Positions 1 through 8,617 are shown, counted from the first letter of the stretch. The stretch: DNA of 23,402 nt from JANNXY01 sp964472605 (GCA_964472605.1 CAYYLG010000011.1:1-23402), one strand, 5' to 3'. Notes: generated by a model from the letters alone, not told the origin. Translations and numbers: made by a program.

Positions 1-1661
1 ATCACATGATTCCCATACCAAGAGTTAAACACCCCAGCAAGCTCGGTGAGGTATGTGGTAACGAGTTGTGGTGCAAAATCTTCCCCCGCTCTCTCCACAA
101 CCTCTGGAAAGCGATATAACATTTTCTCCAAATTTGTTATTTCAAAATCATCCGCAGTTACAGCAAGTGTAATATTTTCCACATCAGCCTTATGAAGCAC
201 AGAATGCGCACGAGTTACGGCGTATTGTAGGTATGGTCCAGAATCCCCTTCGAAAGATAGTGCATTATCAAAATCAAAAGCAGTATCCTTGGTTCTACCC
301 ATCTTTAACATTTCGTAAGTAACAACTCCTTTTGCAATATTTTCAGAAATTATTTCTATCTGATCTGACTCAACTCTGTCTTTAATTATATCTTTAACTT
401 TATTTTTAACTTCATCCAGAAAATCATCTGCATATACAACATTACCAGCACGCGAACTCATTTTTCCCTGACCCTTAATACTCACATAACCGTATGAAAT
501 ATGTTTAAAATTTAACCACCCAGCTTCTGCAATACCTAACTGTTCACAAACAGCAAATAATTGTTGCATGGCAAGAGACTGCTCTGGACCTATAACCCAA
601 ACCATTTTATCTGCATTATGTTTTTTCTTTTTTAATTCTGTTAGGGCAATATCCTGAGTAATATAAAGTGCTGTCCCGTCATTCTTTTGAACAATAGTAT
701 CTGTTAAACCTTTACTACCCAGGTTGGTAACTATGGCACCATCTTCAAGTTTCTGGAAAATACCCTCCTTCAATCCTTTTTCAACGTATTTTTTGCCATC
801 TTCATAATGCTCGTGCTCATGCCAAACATAATCAAAGCTTGCTCCCAAACGCTTTAAAGTCTGACCTTGTCCATCATGAACCCAGCTTAGTACCGTGCTC
901 CATAAATCCCACACGATAGGATCCTTTGCCTCCCAATCTACAACCATCCTCCGAATTGATTTTTCATTATCTTCGTTATTGAATTCCTCAGCACCAATGA
1001 CATACATTCTATCTGCAAATCTATCTGGTTTTTCCCCGGTATCTGTAGGAGTTAACCATTCGTTTTTATGTTCATGCCAATAAGAAATATCTTTGAAATC
1101 TTCTTTAAACTTTTTTCCCCCAACCAGGTAGCCCCACATCAATTTTGCAATTGCAATACCTCGATCATTATCAACCATTTCTCTTATGACTTTAGCACCA
1201 TTCGATTCAAGTAAGTTACAAATAGTAACACCGGTAACAGTATTCCTCATATGACCCAAGTGCATTGCCTTGTTTGGATTCGGTGAAGCGTATTCTACTG
1301 CCCAAATTTGATTGGTAAAAAGTTTACCATTCTTTCCATACTCATTCCCCTTATCCAAAATTTCTGAAATAGATTTTTTGAAAAAATCTTTAGTTAAATA
1401 AAAATTAATAAACCCAGGCCCAGCAACCTCTATCTTTTGAAGATCTTCATCTGTATCAACAAATTTCTGAATTTCAACACTTAATTCTTCTGCAATTTGT
1501 TTTGGATTTTTGCCCAACTTTTTAGAAAGAACAAGTGCGATATTTGTCGCATAATCCCCCTTATCGAATTCTGCTGGATGCTCCACCACAAATGAAACCT
1601 CTTCAATTCCAAGATTATTTAGAGCTCCCCTTATGAGTTTTTCTATCTTTTGCCTAATCAT
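1..1661 (-). CDS. argS: Arginyl-tRNA synthetase (3' end cut by window edge)
   Basis: Cytoplasmic class I aminoacyl-tRNA synthetase that charges tRNA-Arg. About 553 codons are visible, read from the ATG at 1661; the C-terminal end of the anticodon-binding domain runs off the window. The N-terminal region (residues about 1-90) fits the Arg-tRNA synthetase additional domain. The HIGH-type signature is HLGH at residues 134-137, within SPNPNKAMHLGHMRN, and the KMSKS-type loop is KMSSRAGN near residue 400. The SSRAGN form is usual for ArgRS. It is the last visible gene of a minus-strand run, 21 bp after the stop of a small membrane protein. No Shine-Dalgarno sequence is visible before the start. 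Identity is secure from both ATP-binding motifs. Confidence 0.97.
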   Translation of the reverse strand, partial: MIRQKIEKLIRGALNNLGIEEVSFVVEHPAEFDKGDYATNIALVLSKKLGKNPKQIAEELSVEIQKFVDTDEDLQKIEVAGPGFINFYLTKDFFKKSISEILDKGNEYGKNGKLFTNQIWAVEYASPNPNKAMHLGHMRNTVTGVTICNLLESNGAKVIREMVDNDRGIAIAKLMWGYLVGGKKFKEDFKDISYWHEHKNEWLTPTDTGEKPDRFADRMYVIGAEEFNNEDNEKSIRRMVVDWEAKDPIVWDLWSTVLSWVHDGQGQTLKRLGASFDYVWHEHEHYEDGKKYVEKGLKEGIFQKLEDGAIVTNLGSKGLTDTIVQKNDGTALYITQDIALTELKKKKHNADKMVWVIGPEQSLAMQQLFAVCEQLGIAEAGWLNFKHISYGYVSIKGQGKMSSRAGNVVYADDFLDEVKNKVKDIIKDRVESDQIEIISENIAKGVVTYEMLKMGRTKDTAFDFDNALSFEGDSGPYLQYAVTRAHSVLHKADVENITLAVTADDFEITNLEKMLYRFPEVVERAGEDFAPQLVTTYLTELAGVFNSWYGNHV

Positions 1662-1682
1662 AGAGGCAGTTTAACATAAAAA

Positions 1683-2021
1683 TTAAAGCGAGAAACTTGA
1701 TAATATCTCATATAGTAGATGATTTGAGACCTCAAAAATAAGTGCCAAAACAACCAAAACATAAACAACTCTTACAATAAATGATATCAATTTAAACCAC
1801 CAAAATTCGTCGATGTCTGGAAAAACTAAAATTATCAAAATCTGAAATAAGACAAAACCCAATCCAACCAGTGTAACACCTATATCACCCCCGAACAGTA
1901 GGTTTGCAAGAGAAATAAGACCAAGAAGGAGTAGGTGCTGACTGTTTCTGTTGTGTTTATGTAGAAAAGAGAACGGATCAAAAAAACTAATTATTCCCCA
2001 GAAAAAATCATCTTTATCCAT
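1683..2021 (-). CDS. Small integral membrane protein, unknown function
   Basis: A 112-residue protein I do not recognise. It is very hydrophobic, with about three likely membrane segments (roughly residues 29-47, 50-69 and 77-97) and a short charged N-terminus with aromatic residues. The start lies one base from the stop of the response regulator gene, so the two are almost certainly co-transcribed and possibly translationally coupled. It might therefore be a membrane partner or target of the two-component system; this rests on position only. There is no catalytic motif. The reading frame is the only long one here and fits the operon spacing, so I take the gene as real. Confidence 0.72.
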   Translation of the reverse strand: MDKDDFFWGIISFFDPFSFLHKHNRNSQHLLLLGLISLANLLFGGDIGVTLVGLGFVLFQILIILVFPDIDEFWWFKLISFIVRVVYVLVVLALIFEVSNHLLYEILSSFSL

Positions 2022-2022
2022 A

Positions 2023-2391
2023 TTATTTACACCCTGCTATTTGATTTACAATATCGGCTACGTGTTCTGGACCAGAACTTCCCTTCTGCAAGTAATGTTT
2101 TGCACCAAGCTCAAGAGCTTCTGCCAAAAAGCTATTATCCTCTAAGCTAGTCATCATAATGGTGTTAGGTATTATTTCTGGCTTCTTTTCCTTCAATTCT
2201 TTTAAAATTTCTATACCGTTTTTACCTGGGAGCATTATGTCCAGTAATACAACACAAGGGTTTTCCTTTATGATGAAATCAACGACACCCACCCCATCAT
2301 GTATTACCTTCACATCAAAAATATCCTGAAACTTTATCTCTAGACTCTCTGTGAGTAAATTATCATCATCTGCAATAAGGATTTTTCTCAT
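2023..2391 (-). CDS. Response regulator, receiver domain only
   Basis: A 122-residue stand-alone REC domain. The acidic pocket is D8-D10, the phospho-acceptor is D51 in LLDIMLPGKNG, the switch threonine is T81 and the conserved lysine is K103. All functional residues of the CheY-like fold are present. There is no DNA-binding or enzymatic output domain, so it must act by protein interaction or phosphotransfer. It starts 14 bp after the end of the histidine kinase gene, its likely phosphodonor. A perfect TATAAT lies at 2398-2403, exactly 6 nt before the ATG and overlapping the intergenic space, so it may also have its own leaderless transcript. Confidence 0.93.
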   Translation of the reverse strand: MRKILIADDDNLLTESLEIKFQDIFDVKVIHDGVGVVDFIIKENPCVVLLDIMLPGKNGIEILKELKEKKPEIIPNTIMMTSLEDNSFLAEALELGAKHYLQKGSSGPEHVADIVNQIAGCK

Positions 2392-2397
2392 ATGCTA

Positions 2398-2403
2398 ATT
2401 ATA
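2398..2403 (-). promoter_or_regulatory. -10 box before response regulator
   Basis: Perfect TATAAT on the minus strand, 6 nt from the ATG at 2391. The spacing places the predicted transcription start at or next to the A of the start codon. No clear -35 was identified. Confidence 0.5.
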
Positions 2404-2405
2404 CT

Positions 2406-3746
2406 TTAAGAACCATGTACAGGGAAACCTATTGTTACTACGGTACCCTCCTCTAATTCTGATTCAACCTTTATCGTACCCTTATGTGCTTCCACTATTC
2501 TTTTTACGAAATAAAGCCCCAAGCCCGATCCTGTTACAGATGTACCTCTGGCATTTGTAGCACGATAAAACCCCGACATCACCTTACCTATCTCATCTTT
2601 CGGAATACCTATACCATTATCCTTCACATATAATTCATGCATACCGACCGCTTTCCTATAGCCAATTTCTACCCTCGCACCCTCTTTAGAATATTTAATA
2701 GCGTTTGAGATTATATTGGATATCACATGTTTCATTTTTTCCTTATCAGCAACAATAGTCGCCTTTAGTGGTATAGGGTTTGTTATAGCAATATTTATAT
2801 GTTTATTACTCGCTACAAAATCCATTGATTTTATACTTTGATCCACAATATCTATAAGACTAACAATATCAAAGAGTAAAATATTTCTATTTGTCTCAAT
2901 CGAGACAGCATCCAAAATATCATTAACAGTTTCTACAAGACCCAGAGTATTGTCATGAAGGTCAGCAACAAGCTTCATATCTTTAACCTCCAGATCTACA
3001 TCCTTACGTAAAATATCTAGTGCCCAAGCGATACCGGTTAGCGGTGATCTGAGCTCATGTGATGCTACAGCCACGAATTGTGATTTTATCTCTAGAATCT
3101 TCTCTTCCTTCTTTCTCAAATACAAACCAAAACAAGCAATAATCACCAAAACCAAACTGACAAGAAGAGGTATTGATGCGTTAAAAAGCGCATTCGTTTT
3201 ATACTCTTTTGCATCTATATCTATCCCAACAATTGCCACCACATCACCATTATCATTGAGGATCGGTGCTATCCCAGAGATCCAAGTCCCCCATTCATCA
3301 GATATTGGACCCTCGACACCGGATACACTATGCAAGAAAGCTTCTTCTATAGCTGGGCTCTCGTCGCTATATACATCTCCTGGTGCAGAATAATCTTTTG
3401 AAATAGGCTGTTCAGAGTCTGCATAGAAAAATATATCCTTTTCTTTTTTGCCCATGATATATATAAATCTACTATCATGATTACTCTGACTTATATTTAT
3501 TAATTTTTCTTTAATTTTTAAATATTCTTTATTGTTTAGATCTGATTCATCACCAGAAAGTTTTTTGATGCTTTCTGAATCAATAGAAAAAGCAATCGTC
3601 TCGGCTCGTTCAAGCAATGATTGTTTACTACTTGCCGTAACCTTTTCATATGTATAAAAAGATACAACAGAACCAAGAATAATTATGAGACAAATAAAAA
3701 CCGGAAAAAACCAGGAAAATTTAGATCGAAAAAACGAAAGTGCCAT
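2406..3746 (-). CDS. Membrane sensor histidine kinase
   Basis: A 446-residue kinase that autophosphorylates a histidine and passes the phosphate to a response regulator, probably the next gene. A membrane segment at about 11-31 is followed by an outside domain (about 32-189) and a second membrane segment at about 190-210. The outside domain includes a DEWGTWISGIAPI stretch and ends in AIVGIDIDA, resembling the Cache/PDC sensor fold. HisKA carries H230 in ASHELRSPLTG. HATPase motifs are N344/N348, DNGIGIP at 376-382 and GSGLGL at 406-411. No HAMP domain separates the second membrane helix from HisKA, only about 15 charged residues. The ligand is unknown. A TACAAT hexamer lies 6 nt before the ATG. 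Confidence 0.95.
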   Translation of the reverse strand: MALSFFRSKFSWFFPVFICLIIILGSVVSFYTYEKVTASSKQSLLERAETIAFSIDSESIKKLSGDESDLNNKEYLKIKEKLINISQSNHDSRFIYIMGKKEKDIFFYADSEQPISKDYSAPGDVYSDESPAIEEAFLHSVSGVEGPISDEWGTWISGIAPILNDNGDVVAIVGIDIDAKEYKTNALFNASIPLLVSLVLVIIACFGLYLRKKEEKILEIKSQFVAVASHELRSPLTGIAWALDILRKDVDLEVKDMKLVADLHDNTLGLVETVNDILDAVSIETNRNILLFDIVSLIDIVDQSIKSMDFVASNKHINIAITNPIPLKATIVADKEKMKHVISNIISNAIKYSKEGARVEIGYRKAVGMHELYVKDNGIGIPKDEIGKVMSGFYRATNARGTSVTGSGLGLYFVKRIVEAHKGTIKVESELEEGTVVTIGFPVHGS

Positions 3747-3752
3747 GAGTAT

Positions 3753-3758
3753 ATTGTA
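3753..3758 (-). promoter_or_regulatory. -10 box before histidine kinase
   Basis: TACAAT (5 of 6 consensus bases) on the minus strand, 6 nt before the ATG at 3746, in the 41-bp space after tmk. It would give a leaderless transcript for the two-component genes. No strong -35 is visible. Confidence 0.45.
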
Positions 3759-3787
3759 TCCTGATTAGAGAAAATAAAAAACTATTT

Positions 3788-4429
3788 TTAGTAACTTAAT
3801 ACTTGTGAAATAGCTATAATAGCCTCCTTCATAACGGTCTCAAGTGGCTGTGTAGCATCGATTATTCTGCCTATATCAGGTTTCATGAATTTTAAATACG
3901 CCTCCCTGATTTTTTCATGATCAGATAAAGGTTTTTTATCAAAATGATTCATCTCCTGGGTTGTATCTCCAGCTCTTCTGGCAAGTCCTGCTTCTGGATT
4001 TACATCTAGATAAATGTAATAAGGTTGTATTGAATCTGTTTTACCTAAAACATTTTTCCTTGTTTCCCAAAAAAGAAACTCAAGTTCTGGCATTTTTGAA
4101 ACCTGATACGCCCAGCTTGCAGAGTCAAACCTATCAGTAAATACAACCCTACCTTGATCTAGTGCTGGTTTTATAACCTTTTCTACATGATCTGCTCTTG
4201 CAGACATAACAGCAAGGAGTTGAGTTAAGGGATTTAAAGATTCAGGAATTCCTGGATATATCTTACCGTCAACCACAAGATCCCGGATTATTTCAGCAAA
4301 ACTCGTCCCCCCTGGCTCACGTGTAAAAACTGCATCTGGAAACCTTTCTTTCAAACGAGAGATAAGTGTCCCTTTACCAGAACCCTCTCCACCATCTATC
4401 ACAATCAATTTTCCTTTTGAAGAACTCAT
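3788..4429 (-). CDS. tmk: Thymidylate kinase (dTMP kinase)
   Basis: Phosphorylates dTMP to dTDP with ATP, the step after thymidylate synthase on the way to dTTP. The protein has 213 residues, normal for the family. It shows the P-loop GGEGSGKG at 13-20, a TREPGGT segment at 36-42 and the DR motif at 99-100 (FTDRFDSASWAY). A basic LID-like segment lies near LARRAGDTTQ. It follows glyA: in the first copy of the 55-bp repeat the glyA stop is only 12 bp from the tmk start, so the two form an operon once the artificial gap is removed. A weak CAGG lies a few bases before the ATG. Confidence 0.97.
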   Translation of the reverse strand: MSSSKGKLIVIDGGEGSGKGTLISRLKERFPDAVFTREPGGTSFAEIIRDLVVDGKIYPGIPESLNPLTQLLAVMSARADHVEKVIKPALDQGRVVFTDRFDSASWAYQVSKMPELEFLFWETRKNVLGKTDSIQPYYIYLDVNPEAGLARRAGDTTQEMNHFDKKPLSDHEKIREAYLKFMKPDIGRIIDATQPLETVMKEAIIAISQVLSY

Positions 4430-4463
4430 AATACCTGAATATTATTTCTTTCTTAATACTCCG
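4409..4463. repeat. 55-bp contig-end duplicate, left copy
   Basis: Identical to 4564-4618. The two copies flank the run of N exactly. Left copy: first codons of tmk plus the upstream intergenic bases and the last codons of glyA. This is an assembly overlap, not a biological repeat. Confidence 0.95.
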
Positions 4464-4563
4464 NNNNNNNNNNNNNNNNNNNNNNNNNNNNNNNNNNNNN
4501 NNNNNNNNNNNNNNNNNNNNNNNNNNNNNNNNNNNNNNNNNNNNNNNNNNNNNNNNNNNNNNN
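4464..4563. other. Scaffold gap of 100 N (artificial)
   Basis: Exactly 100 N, the usual placeholder for unknown gap size. Because both edges carry the same 55 bp, the true sequence is probably continuous, with neither N nor a second copy. Confidence 0.95.
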
Positions 4564-4618
4564 TTTTCCTTTTGAAGAACTCATAATACCTGAATATTAT
4601 TTCTTTCTTAATACTCCG
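4564..4618. repeat. 55-bp contig-end duplicate, right copy
   Basis: Exact copy of 4409-4463. It contains the true 3' end of glyA and a spurious second copy of the tmk start. Confidence 0.95.
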
Positions 4619-5799
4619 TCAATTTTATGTGCGATTTTTATCATATCTTTCTCTTTCTTACCTCTCGTTGTTTCTGCTGCAGTACCTAGACGAATTCCAG
4701 ATGGATCGAATGCTCCACGAGTTTCTCCTGGGATAGTGTTTTTGTTTACAATAATTCCAGCTTTCTCAAGTCTATCACTTGCTTCTGTACCACTTATTCC
4801 CTTGCCTTCCATCCAAGTATCAACGAGTATAAGATGACTATCTGTCCCACCAGAAATAATTTTCCATCCGAGATTTTTTAATTCTTTTGCCAGAACCCCA
4901 GCATTCTTTATAACTTGCTTTGCATATTTTTTAAATATCGGAGAAGAAGCCTCTTTGAGTGCTACCGCTACCGCCGCAACTTGGTTTATATGTGGACCAC
5001 CTTGAAGACCTGGAAAAATAGCTTTATCAATTAATTCTCCTATTGTAAAAGTTTTACCTTTATCATTTGTAACTGTTTTATCATTTCTAGAAAAAATTAA
5101 AGCACTTCTTGGACCACGAAGTGTCTTATGGACTGTAGTCGTAACAACATCTGCATAAGGAAACGGTGACGGATAGGCCTTGCCTGCCACAAGTCCTCCA
5201 ATGTGTGACATATCTACCATGAGGTATGCCCCAACTGAATCAGCGATCTCTCTAAACTTTTTAAAGTCCACAACTCGAGGATATGCTGTAAATCCCGCCA
5301 CAATTAAATTAGGCTTTTCTTTCTTTGCAAGTTTCGCAATATCTTCATAATCAATGACCTCTGTTTTAGGATCAACACCAAACGCTACCTGATTCCAAAC
5401 CTTACCCGTGATAGAAACTTTCTGTCCATGGGTTAAATGCCCTCCATGAGTAAGTGACATTCCCATAATCTTGCCACCTTGAGGAACAAGAGCTAGGTAT
5501 ACAGCAAGGTTTGCTGGAGATCCGGAAAGTGCTTGAACATTTACATGCCAACCTTTCTCTGCAAGTTCAAAGAGCTTCCTTGCACGCTTCTGACAAGTTT
5601 CTTCAATCTTATCTATAAATGTCTGGCCACCATAGTAACGCTTATGTGGGTAACCTTCTGCGTATTTATTTGTAAGCTCACTTCCCAAAGCCTCGAGTAC
5701 ATCTTTTGAAACAATGTTTTCTGAAGCAATCAGATTGATGACGCCATTTTGTCTCTTTTTCTCCGCATCTATTAGTTTTTTGATTTCTTTATCTTTCAT
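4597..5799 (-). CDS. glyA: Serine hydroxymethyltransferase
   Basis: PLP enzyme that converts serine and tetrahydrofolate to glycine and 5,10-methylene-THF, the one-carbon donor for ThyA. I place the start at the ATG at 5799 (MKDKEIKKLI), giving 400 residues. The open frame runs 26 codons further upstream, but that extension has no family similarity and runs into the neighbouring orphan gene. Family features include the N-terminal LIASEN motif at 23-28, SGSPANLAVY near 92-101, and the PLP lysine K225 in TTVHKTLRGPR. Where many family members have glycines after GPR, this one reads RSALIF. It heads a glyA-tmk operon. Confidence 0.97.
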   Translation of the reverse strand: MKDKEIKKLIDAEKKRQNGVINLIASENIVSKDVLEALGSELTNKYAEGYPHKRYYGGQTFIDKIEETCQKRARKLFELAEKGWHVNVQALSGSPANLAVYLALVPQGGKIMGMSLTHGGHLTHGQKVSITGKVWNQVAFGVDPKTEVIDYEDIAKLAKKEKPNLIVAGFTAYPRVVDFKKFREIADSVGAYLMVDMSHIGGLVAGKAYPSPFPYADVVTTTVHKTLRGPRSALIFSRNDKTVTNDKGKTFTIGELIDKAIFPGLQGGPHINQVAAVAVALKEASSPIFKKYAKQVIKNAGVLAKELKNLGWKIISGGTDSHLILVDTWMEGKGISGTEASDRLEKAGIIVNKNTIPGETRGAFDPSGIRLGTAAETTRGKKEKDMIKIAHKIDGVLRKK

Positions 5800-5837
5800 A
5801 TGCTCAAGATTAAATATTAAATAAAAATGGAAACAGA

Positions 5838-6302
5838 CTAAGCTGGGACCATGGACTTGGCACACTCTTCTGCCCAATAAACGAGGGGGCTGATATGTTG
5901 TTCCAATGGTGAATTGTCCGTAACCTGACGCAATGTGACAAGGCTTCTATATGGTGAACTTTTTGATAATTGCTCCAGGTAATCATAAAGCGGATCGTTT
6001 GAGATACCTAACGCAAAAATTGGTATCGGATTAACCACCATATTATTCCTCAAAACTTCTGAGACAATTCCCTGGAATGACTCCCTAATCCAAAGTCTAT
6101 TTGAAGCAACCAGAACCACACCCTTTATTGGTAACAGTTCTTGTCTGAAGTCTTTTACACTGCCACGAGACCTACAATCAAATCCTCTACCCGCAATTAC
6201 CGTCCTCAGTATGGCAGGATCACTATCTCGAAGATACTTATCTCCCCCGCAAATTTCAACCGACGGCACAAAAAACAATGGTGAATTGGTTGGATGACAC
6301 AT
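5838..6302 (-). CDS. Hypothetical 154-residue protein
   Basis: Not recognised. The predicted pattern is alternating strands and helices: a hydrophobic strand LFFVPSV at the N-terminus, then KGVVLVASNRLWIRESF, then PIPIFALG. The order hydrophobic strand, SxxxxxES, helix, PI-strand loosely recalls TIR-like or nucleoside deoxyribosyltransferase-like folds, but no diagnostic catalytic set can be assigned. There is no signal peptide or membrane segment. It ends 38 bp before the glyA start and is divergent from thyA. A TATTAT hexamer lies 24 nt before the ATG, so this transcript would have a short leader. GC is slightly above its neighbours. It could be a lineage-specific protein. Confidence 0.6.
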   Translation of the reverse strand: MCHPTNSPLFFVPSVEICGGDKYLRDSDPAILRTVIAGRGFDCRSRGSVKDFRQELLPIKGVVLVASNRLWIRESFQGIVSEVLRNNMVVNPIPIFALGISNDPLYDYLEQLSKSSPYRSLVTLRQVTDNSPLEQHISPLVYWAEECAKSMVPA

Positions 6303-6369
6303 GAGTGTGAAAGAATTTCTACAGCAATAATACTCCCAATATTTTCAAAATAAAAACGATTTTCTTATC

Positions 6370-6426
6370 TTGAAAAGAGATTCTAAGGAACGTCAATATA
6401 CCCGAGATATTTATTAGGAATATAAT
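6370..6426 (+). promoter_or_regulatory. thyA promoter region
   Basis: The 133-bp divergent space between the orphan gene and thyA. A perfect TATAAT at 6421-6426 lies 9 nt before the thyA ATG. A second candidate pair, TTGAAA at 6370-6375 with a TCAATA-type -10 at 6393-6398, has a 17-bp spacer and would give a leader of about 30 nt. Either could be used. Confidence 0.45.
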
Positions 6427-6435
6427 AAATTAGAC

Positions 6436-7365
6436 ATGAACCCACACGACGCAGAATACCTAAGATTGCTTCGAGAAATCCTCGAAAAAGGCACACAAAA
6501 AGGTGACCGAACAGGCACTGGGACTATATCTCTATTTGGAGCCCAAATGAGATTTGACCTTTCTCAAGGTTTCCCATTGCTTACCACAAAAAAGGTTCCA
6601 TTCGGACTTATTGTAAGCGAGTTGCTTTGGTTTATTAAGGGTGATACCAAACTTCGCACCCTACTCGAAGCCAATAATCATATTTGGGATGAGTGGCCAT
6701 TTAAGCATTATCTAAAAGCAAACGGACTACCCATTCCTGTGGTTAATAGTGAGGAATGGAAAACTCAGATGAAGGCTTTCACAGATCACCTTATGGTGGA
6801 TGATGAATTCAATGCTAAGTGGGGTGACCTGGGTCCTGTATATGGTAAACAATGGAGAGCGTGGCCAGCACCAAACGGTAAGCTTATCGATCAGCTAAAA
6901 GATGTTGTTGAAACGATTAAAAAGAATCCTGATTCTAGACGCATCATTGTATCCGCGTGGAATCCGGCAGAGATCGAGGAGATGGCAAAAGCCGGTCTTC
7001 CACCTTGCCACTGTTTGTTCCAATTCTTTGTAGCTGACGGAAAACTTTCTTGTCAGCTATACCAAAGAAGCTGTGACACATTCCTAGGTGTTCCTTTCAA
7101 CATTGCATCCTATGCCCTACTGACACACATGATTGCACATGTGACAGGGCTTATGGTTGGAGACTTTGTTTGGACTGGTGGAGATACACACATCTACCTA
7201 AACCACCTAGATCAAGTAAGAGAGCAGTTGGCTCGTGAACCAATGAAAGCGCCATTAATTAAACTTAATCCAGATGTAAAAGATTTGTTTGATTTCACAG
7301 CAACAGATATAGAGCTTCTGAATTACAATTCGCACCCTGCTATCAAAGCACCTATCGCTGTATAG
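6436..7365 (+). CDS. thyA: Thymidylate synthase (ThyA type)
   Basis: Methylates dUMP to dTMP using 5,10-methylene-THF and releases dihydrofolate. The protein has 309 residues. Signatures include the phosphate-binding GDRTGTGT (23-30), the nucleophile C191 in LPPCHCLFQF, QRSCDTFLGVPFNIASYALL (210-229) and the HIYLNH segment (252-257). It opens a plus-strand run thyA-dcd-reductase. Since ThyA (not ThyX) produces dihydrofolate, a reductase is needed; a candidate lies two genes downstream. The start is the first ATG and matches the family N-terminus. Confidence 0.98.
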   Translation: MNPHDAEYLRLLREILEKGTQKGDRTGTGTISLFGAQMRFDLSQGFPLLTTKKVPFGLIVSELLWFIKGDTKLRTLLEANNHIWDEWPFKHYLKANGLPIPVVNSEEWKTQMKAFTDHLMVDDEFNAKWGDLGPVYGKQWRAWPAPNGKLIDQLKDVVETIKKNPDSRRIIVSAWNPAEIEEMAKAGLPPCHCLFQFFVADGKLSCQLYQRSCDTFLGVPFNIASYALLTHMIAHVTGLMVGDFVWTGGDTHIYLNHLDQVREQLAREPMKAPLIKLNPDVKDLFDFTATDIELLNYNSHPAIKAPIAV

Positions 7366-7405
7366 CAAAAGGGTTTTTATTTAATAAGAAATGTAAAAAG
7401 TATTT

Positions 7406-8086
7406 ATGGCTTTATCTGATAAAAAAATTCTAGAAGAAATTAAGAAGGGAGATATCGTAATCTCACCTTTTAAAAAGGAGAACCTTGCAACATCAAGTTA
7501 CGATGTAACATTGGGTGAATACTATTTCCGTGAACAACCTACAAAATACAATCATAGTATCTACAACATTTGGAGTAAATCACACATGGAGCATGTGTGG
7601 GGTGCTGATAAAGTCGAGAAAGCTATCACAGCCAAAGAAGCTTTTGAAAAATATAATTTTGAATGGGATGGAATAGATCCAAAGGATAAAGTGATAATGC
7701 TTCGTCCAGGAGAAACAATTCTTGCTCATACCAATGAATACATAGGCGGTAAAGATCATATAACCACAATGATGAAGGCTAGATCTTCACTTGGACGAAG
7801 CTTTATTGAGGTTTGTAAATGTGCTGGTTGGGGGGATGTTGGATACATAAATCGTTGGACAATGGAAATCACAAACAACTCTGAAAACTACATCATCCCT
7901 CTTGTTGTTGGACGACGCATTGCGCAAATTATTTTCTTTGAAACAGGTCCTATTATTGGTGCAGACTATTCTGTAAGTGGTAAATATAATCCAGGGAAAA
8001 ATCTTGAGGAGTTAAAAAAGAAATGGAATCCAAGCATGATGCTTCCAAAGCTTTATCTAGATAGAGATATAAAAAACAAAAAGTAG
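7406..8086 (+). CDS. dcd: dCTP deaminase family protein
   Basis: Makes dUTP from dCTP (or directly dUMP in bifunctional members), feeding dUMP to ThyA. The 226-residue protein has the N-terminal SSYDVTLGEYYF, MKARSSLGR (phosphate binding), AGWGDVGYINRWTMEITN (the region with the catalytic Glu, TMEI in place of TLEL) and the strand VVGRRIAQIIFFE. It is longer than the roughly 190-residue E. coli enzyme, with an insertion around residues 50-90. It lies 40 bp after thyA and 12 bp before the reductase. Whether it is mono- or bifunctional cannot be decided by eye. Confidence 0.9.
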   Translation: MALSDKKILEEIKKGDIVISPFKKENLATSSYDVTLGEYYFREQPTKYNHSIYNIWSKSHMEHVWGADKVEKAITAKEAFEKYNFEWDGIDPKDKVIMLRPGETILAHTNEYIGGKDHITTMMKARSSLGRSFIEVCKCAGWGDVGYINRWTMEITNNSENYIIPLVVGRRIAQIIFFETGPIIGADYSVSGKYNPGKNLEELKKKWNPSMMLPKLYLDRDIKNKK

Positions 8087-8092
8087 TATTAT
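8087..8092 (+). promoter_or_regulatory. -10-like hexamer before the reductase
   Basis: TATTAT directly after the dcd stop codon, 6 nt before the ATG at 8099. It fits the leaderless spacing seen at other starts, but could be chance in AT-rich sequence. Confidence 0.35.
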
Positions 8093-8098
8093 ATACAA

Positions 8099-8617
8099 AT
8101 GACCAAAGCATTTATTATCGCAGCCGTTTCAGCAGATGGATTCATTGCCAAAGATGAAAAGCATCCAGCATATTGGACAAGTAAAGAAGATAAAAAACGA
8201 TTTGTGGAATTAACTAAACGTGCTGGTGTTGTGGTGATGGGTAGTTCAACCTTTGCAACACTGAACCGCCCCCTAGCTGATAGACAAATGATTGTTTACT
8301 CAAGAAGTCCAAAACATTTCGAAGGAGCAGAAACAACAAGTGATGATCCAAAAATTTTAATGAAAAAACTCTTTGCTAAGGGAGTTAAGGAGGTTGCTAT
8401 CTGTGGTGGATCACATATCTATTCCCTATTTATGAAATCTCAAGTGGTAGATAAAATTTATCTAACTATTGAACCAATTTTTTTTGGAAAAGGTATATCA
8501 CTATTTAATGAGCAACTAAATTTCCATTTGAAGTTAGTTAAAGCTGAACAAGCAGAATCCGGATCTGTACTTCTAGAATACGATGTGAATTATCACGGAG
8601 GAAAGCTGGCTGAATAA
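8099..8617 (+). CDS. Dihydrofolate reductase-like (RibD C-terminal family) protein
   Basis: NADPH-dependent reductase fold of 172 residues. Family features: AAVSADGFIAK at the N-terminus, VVMGSSTFATL, the strand QMIVYSRSP and the cofactor loop AICGGSHIYSLFM. The RibD C-terminal and DHFR families share this fold. Placement directly after thyA and dcd, with no other riboflavin gene, argues that it reduces dihydrofolate made by ThyA; that function is inferred. The gene ends 4 bp before a bidirectional terminator. Confidence 0.85.
   Translation: MTKAFIIAAVSADGFIAKDEKHPAYWTSKEDKKRFVELTKRAGVVVMGSSTFATLNRPLADRQMIVYSRSPKHFEGAETTSDDPKILMKKLFAKGVKEVAICGGSHIYSLFMKSQVVDKIYLTIEPIFFGKGISLFNEQLNFHLKLVKAEQAESGSVLLEYDVNYHGGKLAE

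Noticed and set aside
5800..5877. 26-codon N-terminal extension of glyA
   Set aside because: No family similarity; it would overlap the orphan gene, and the family start fits the ATG at 5799.
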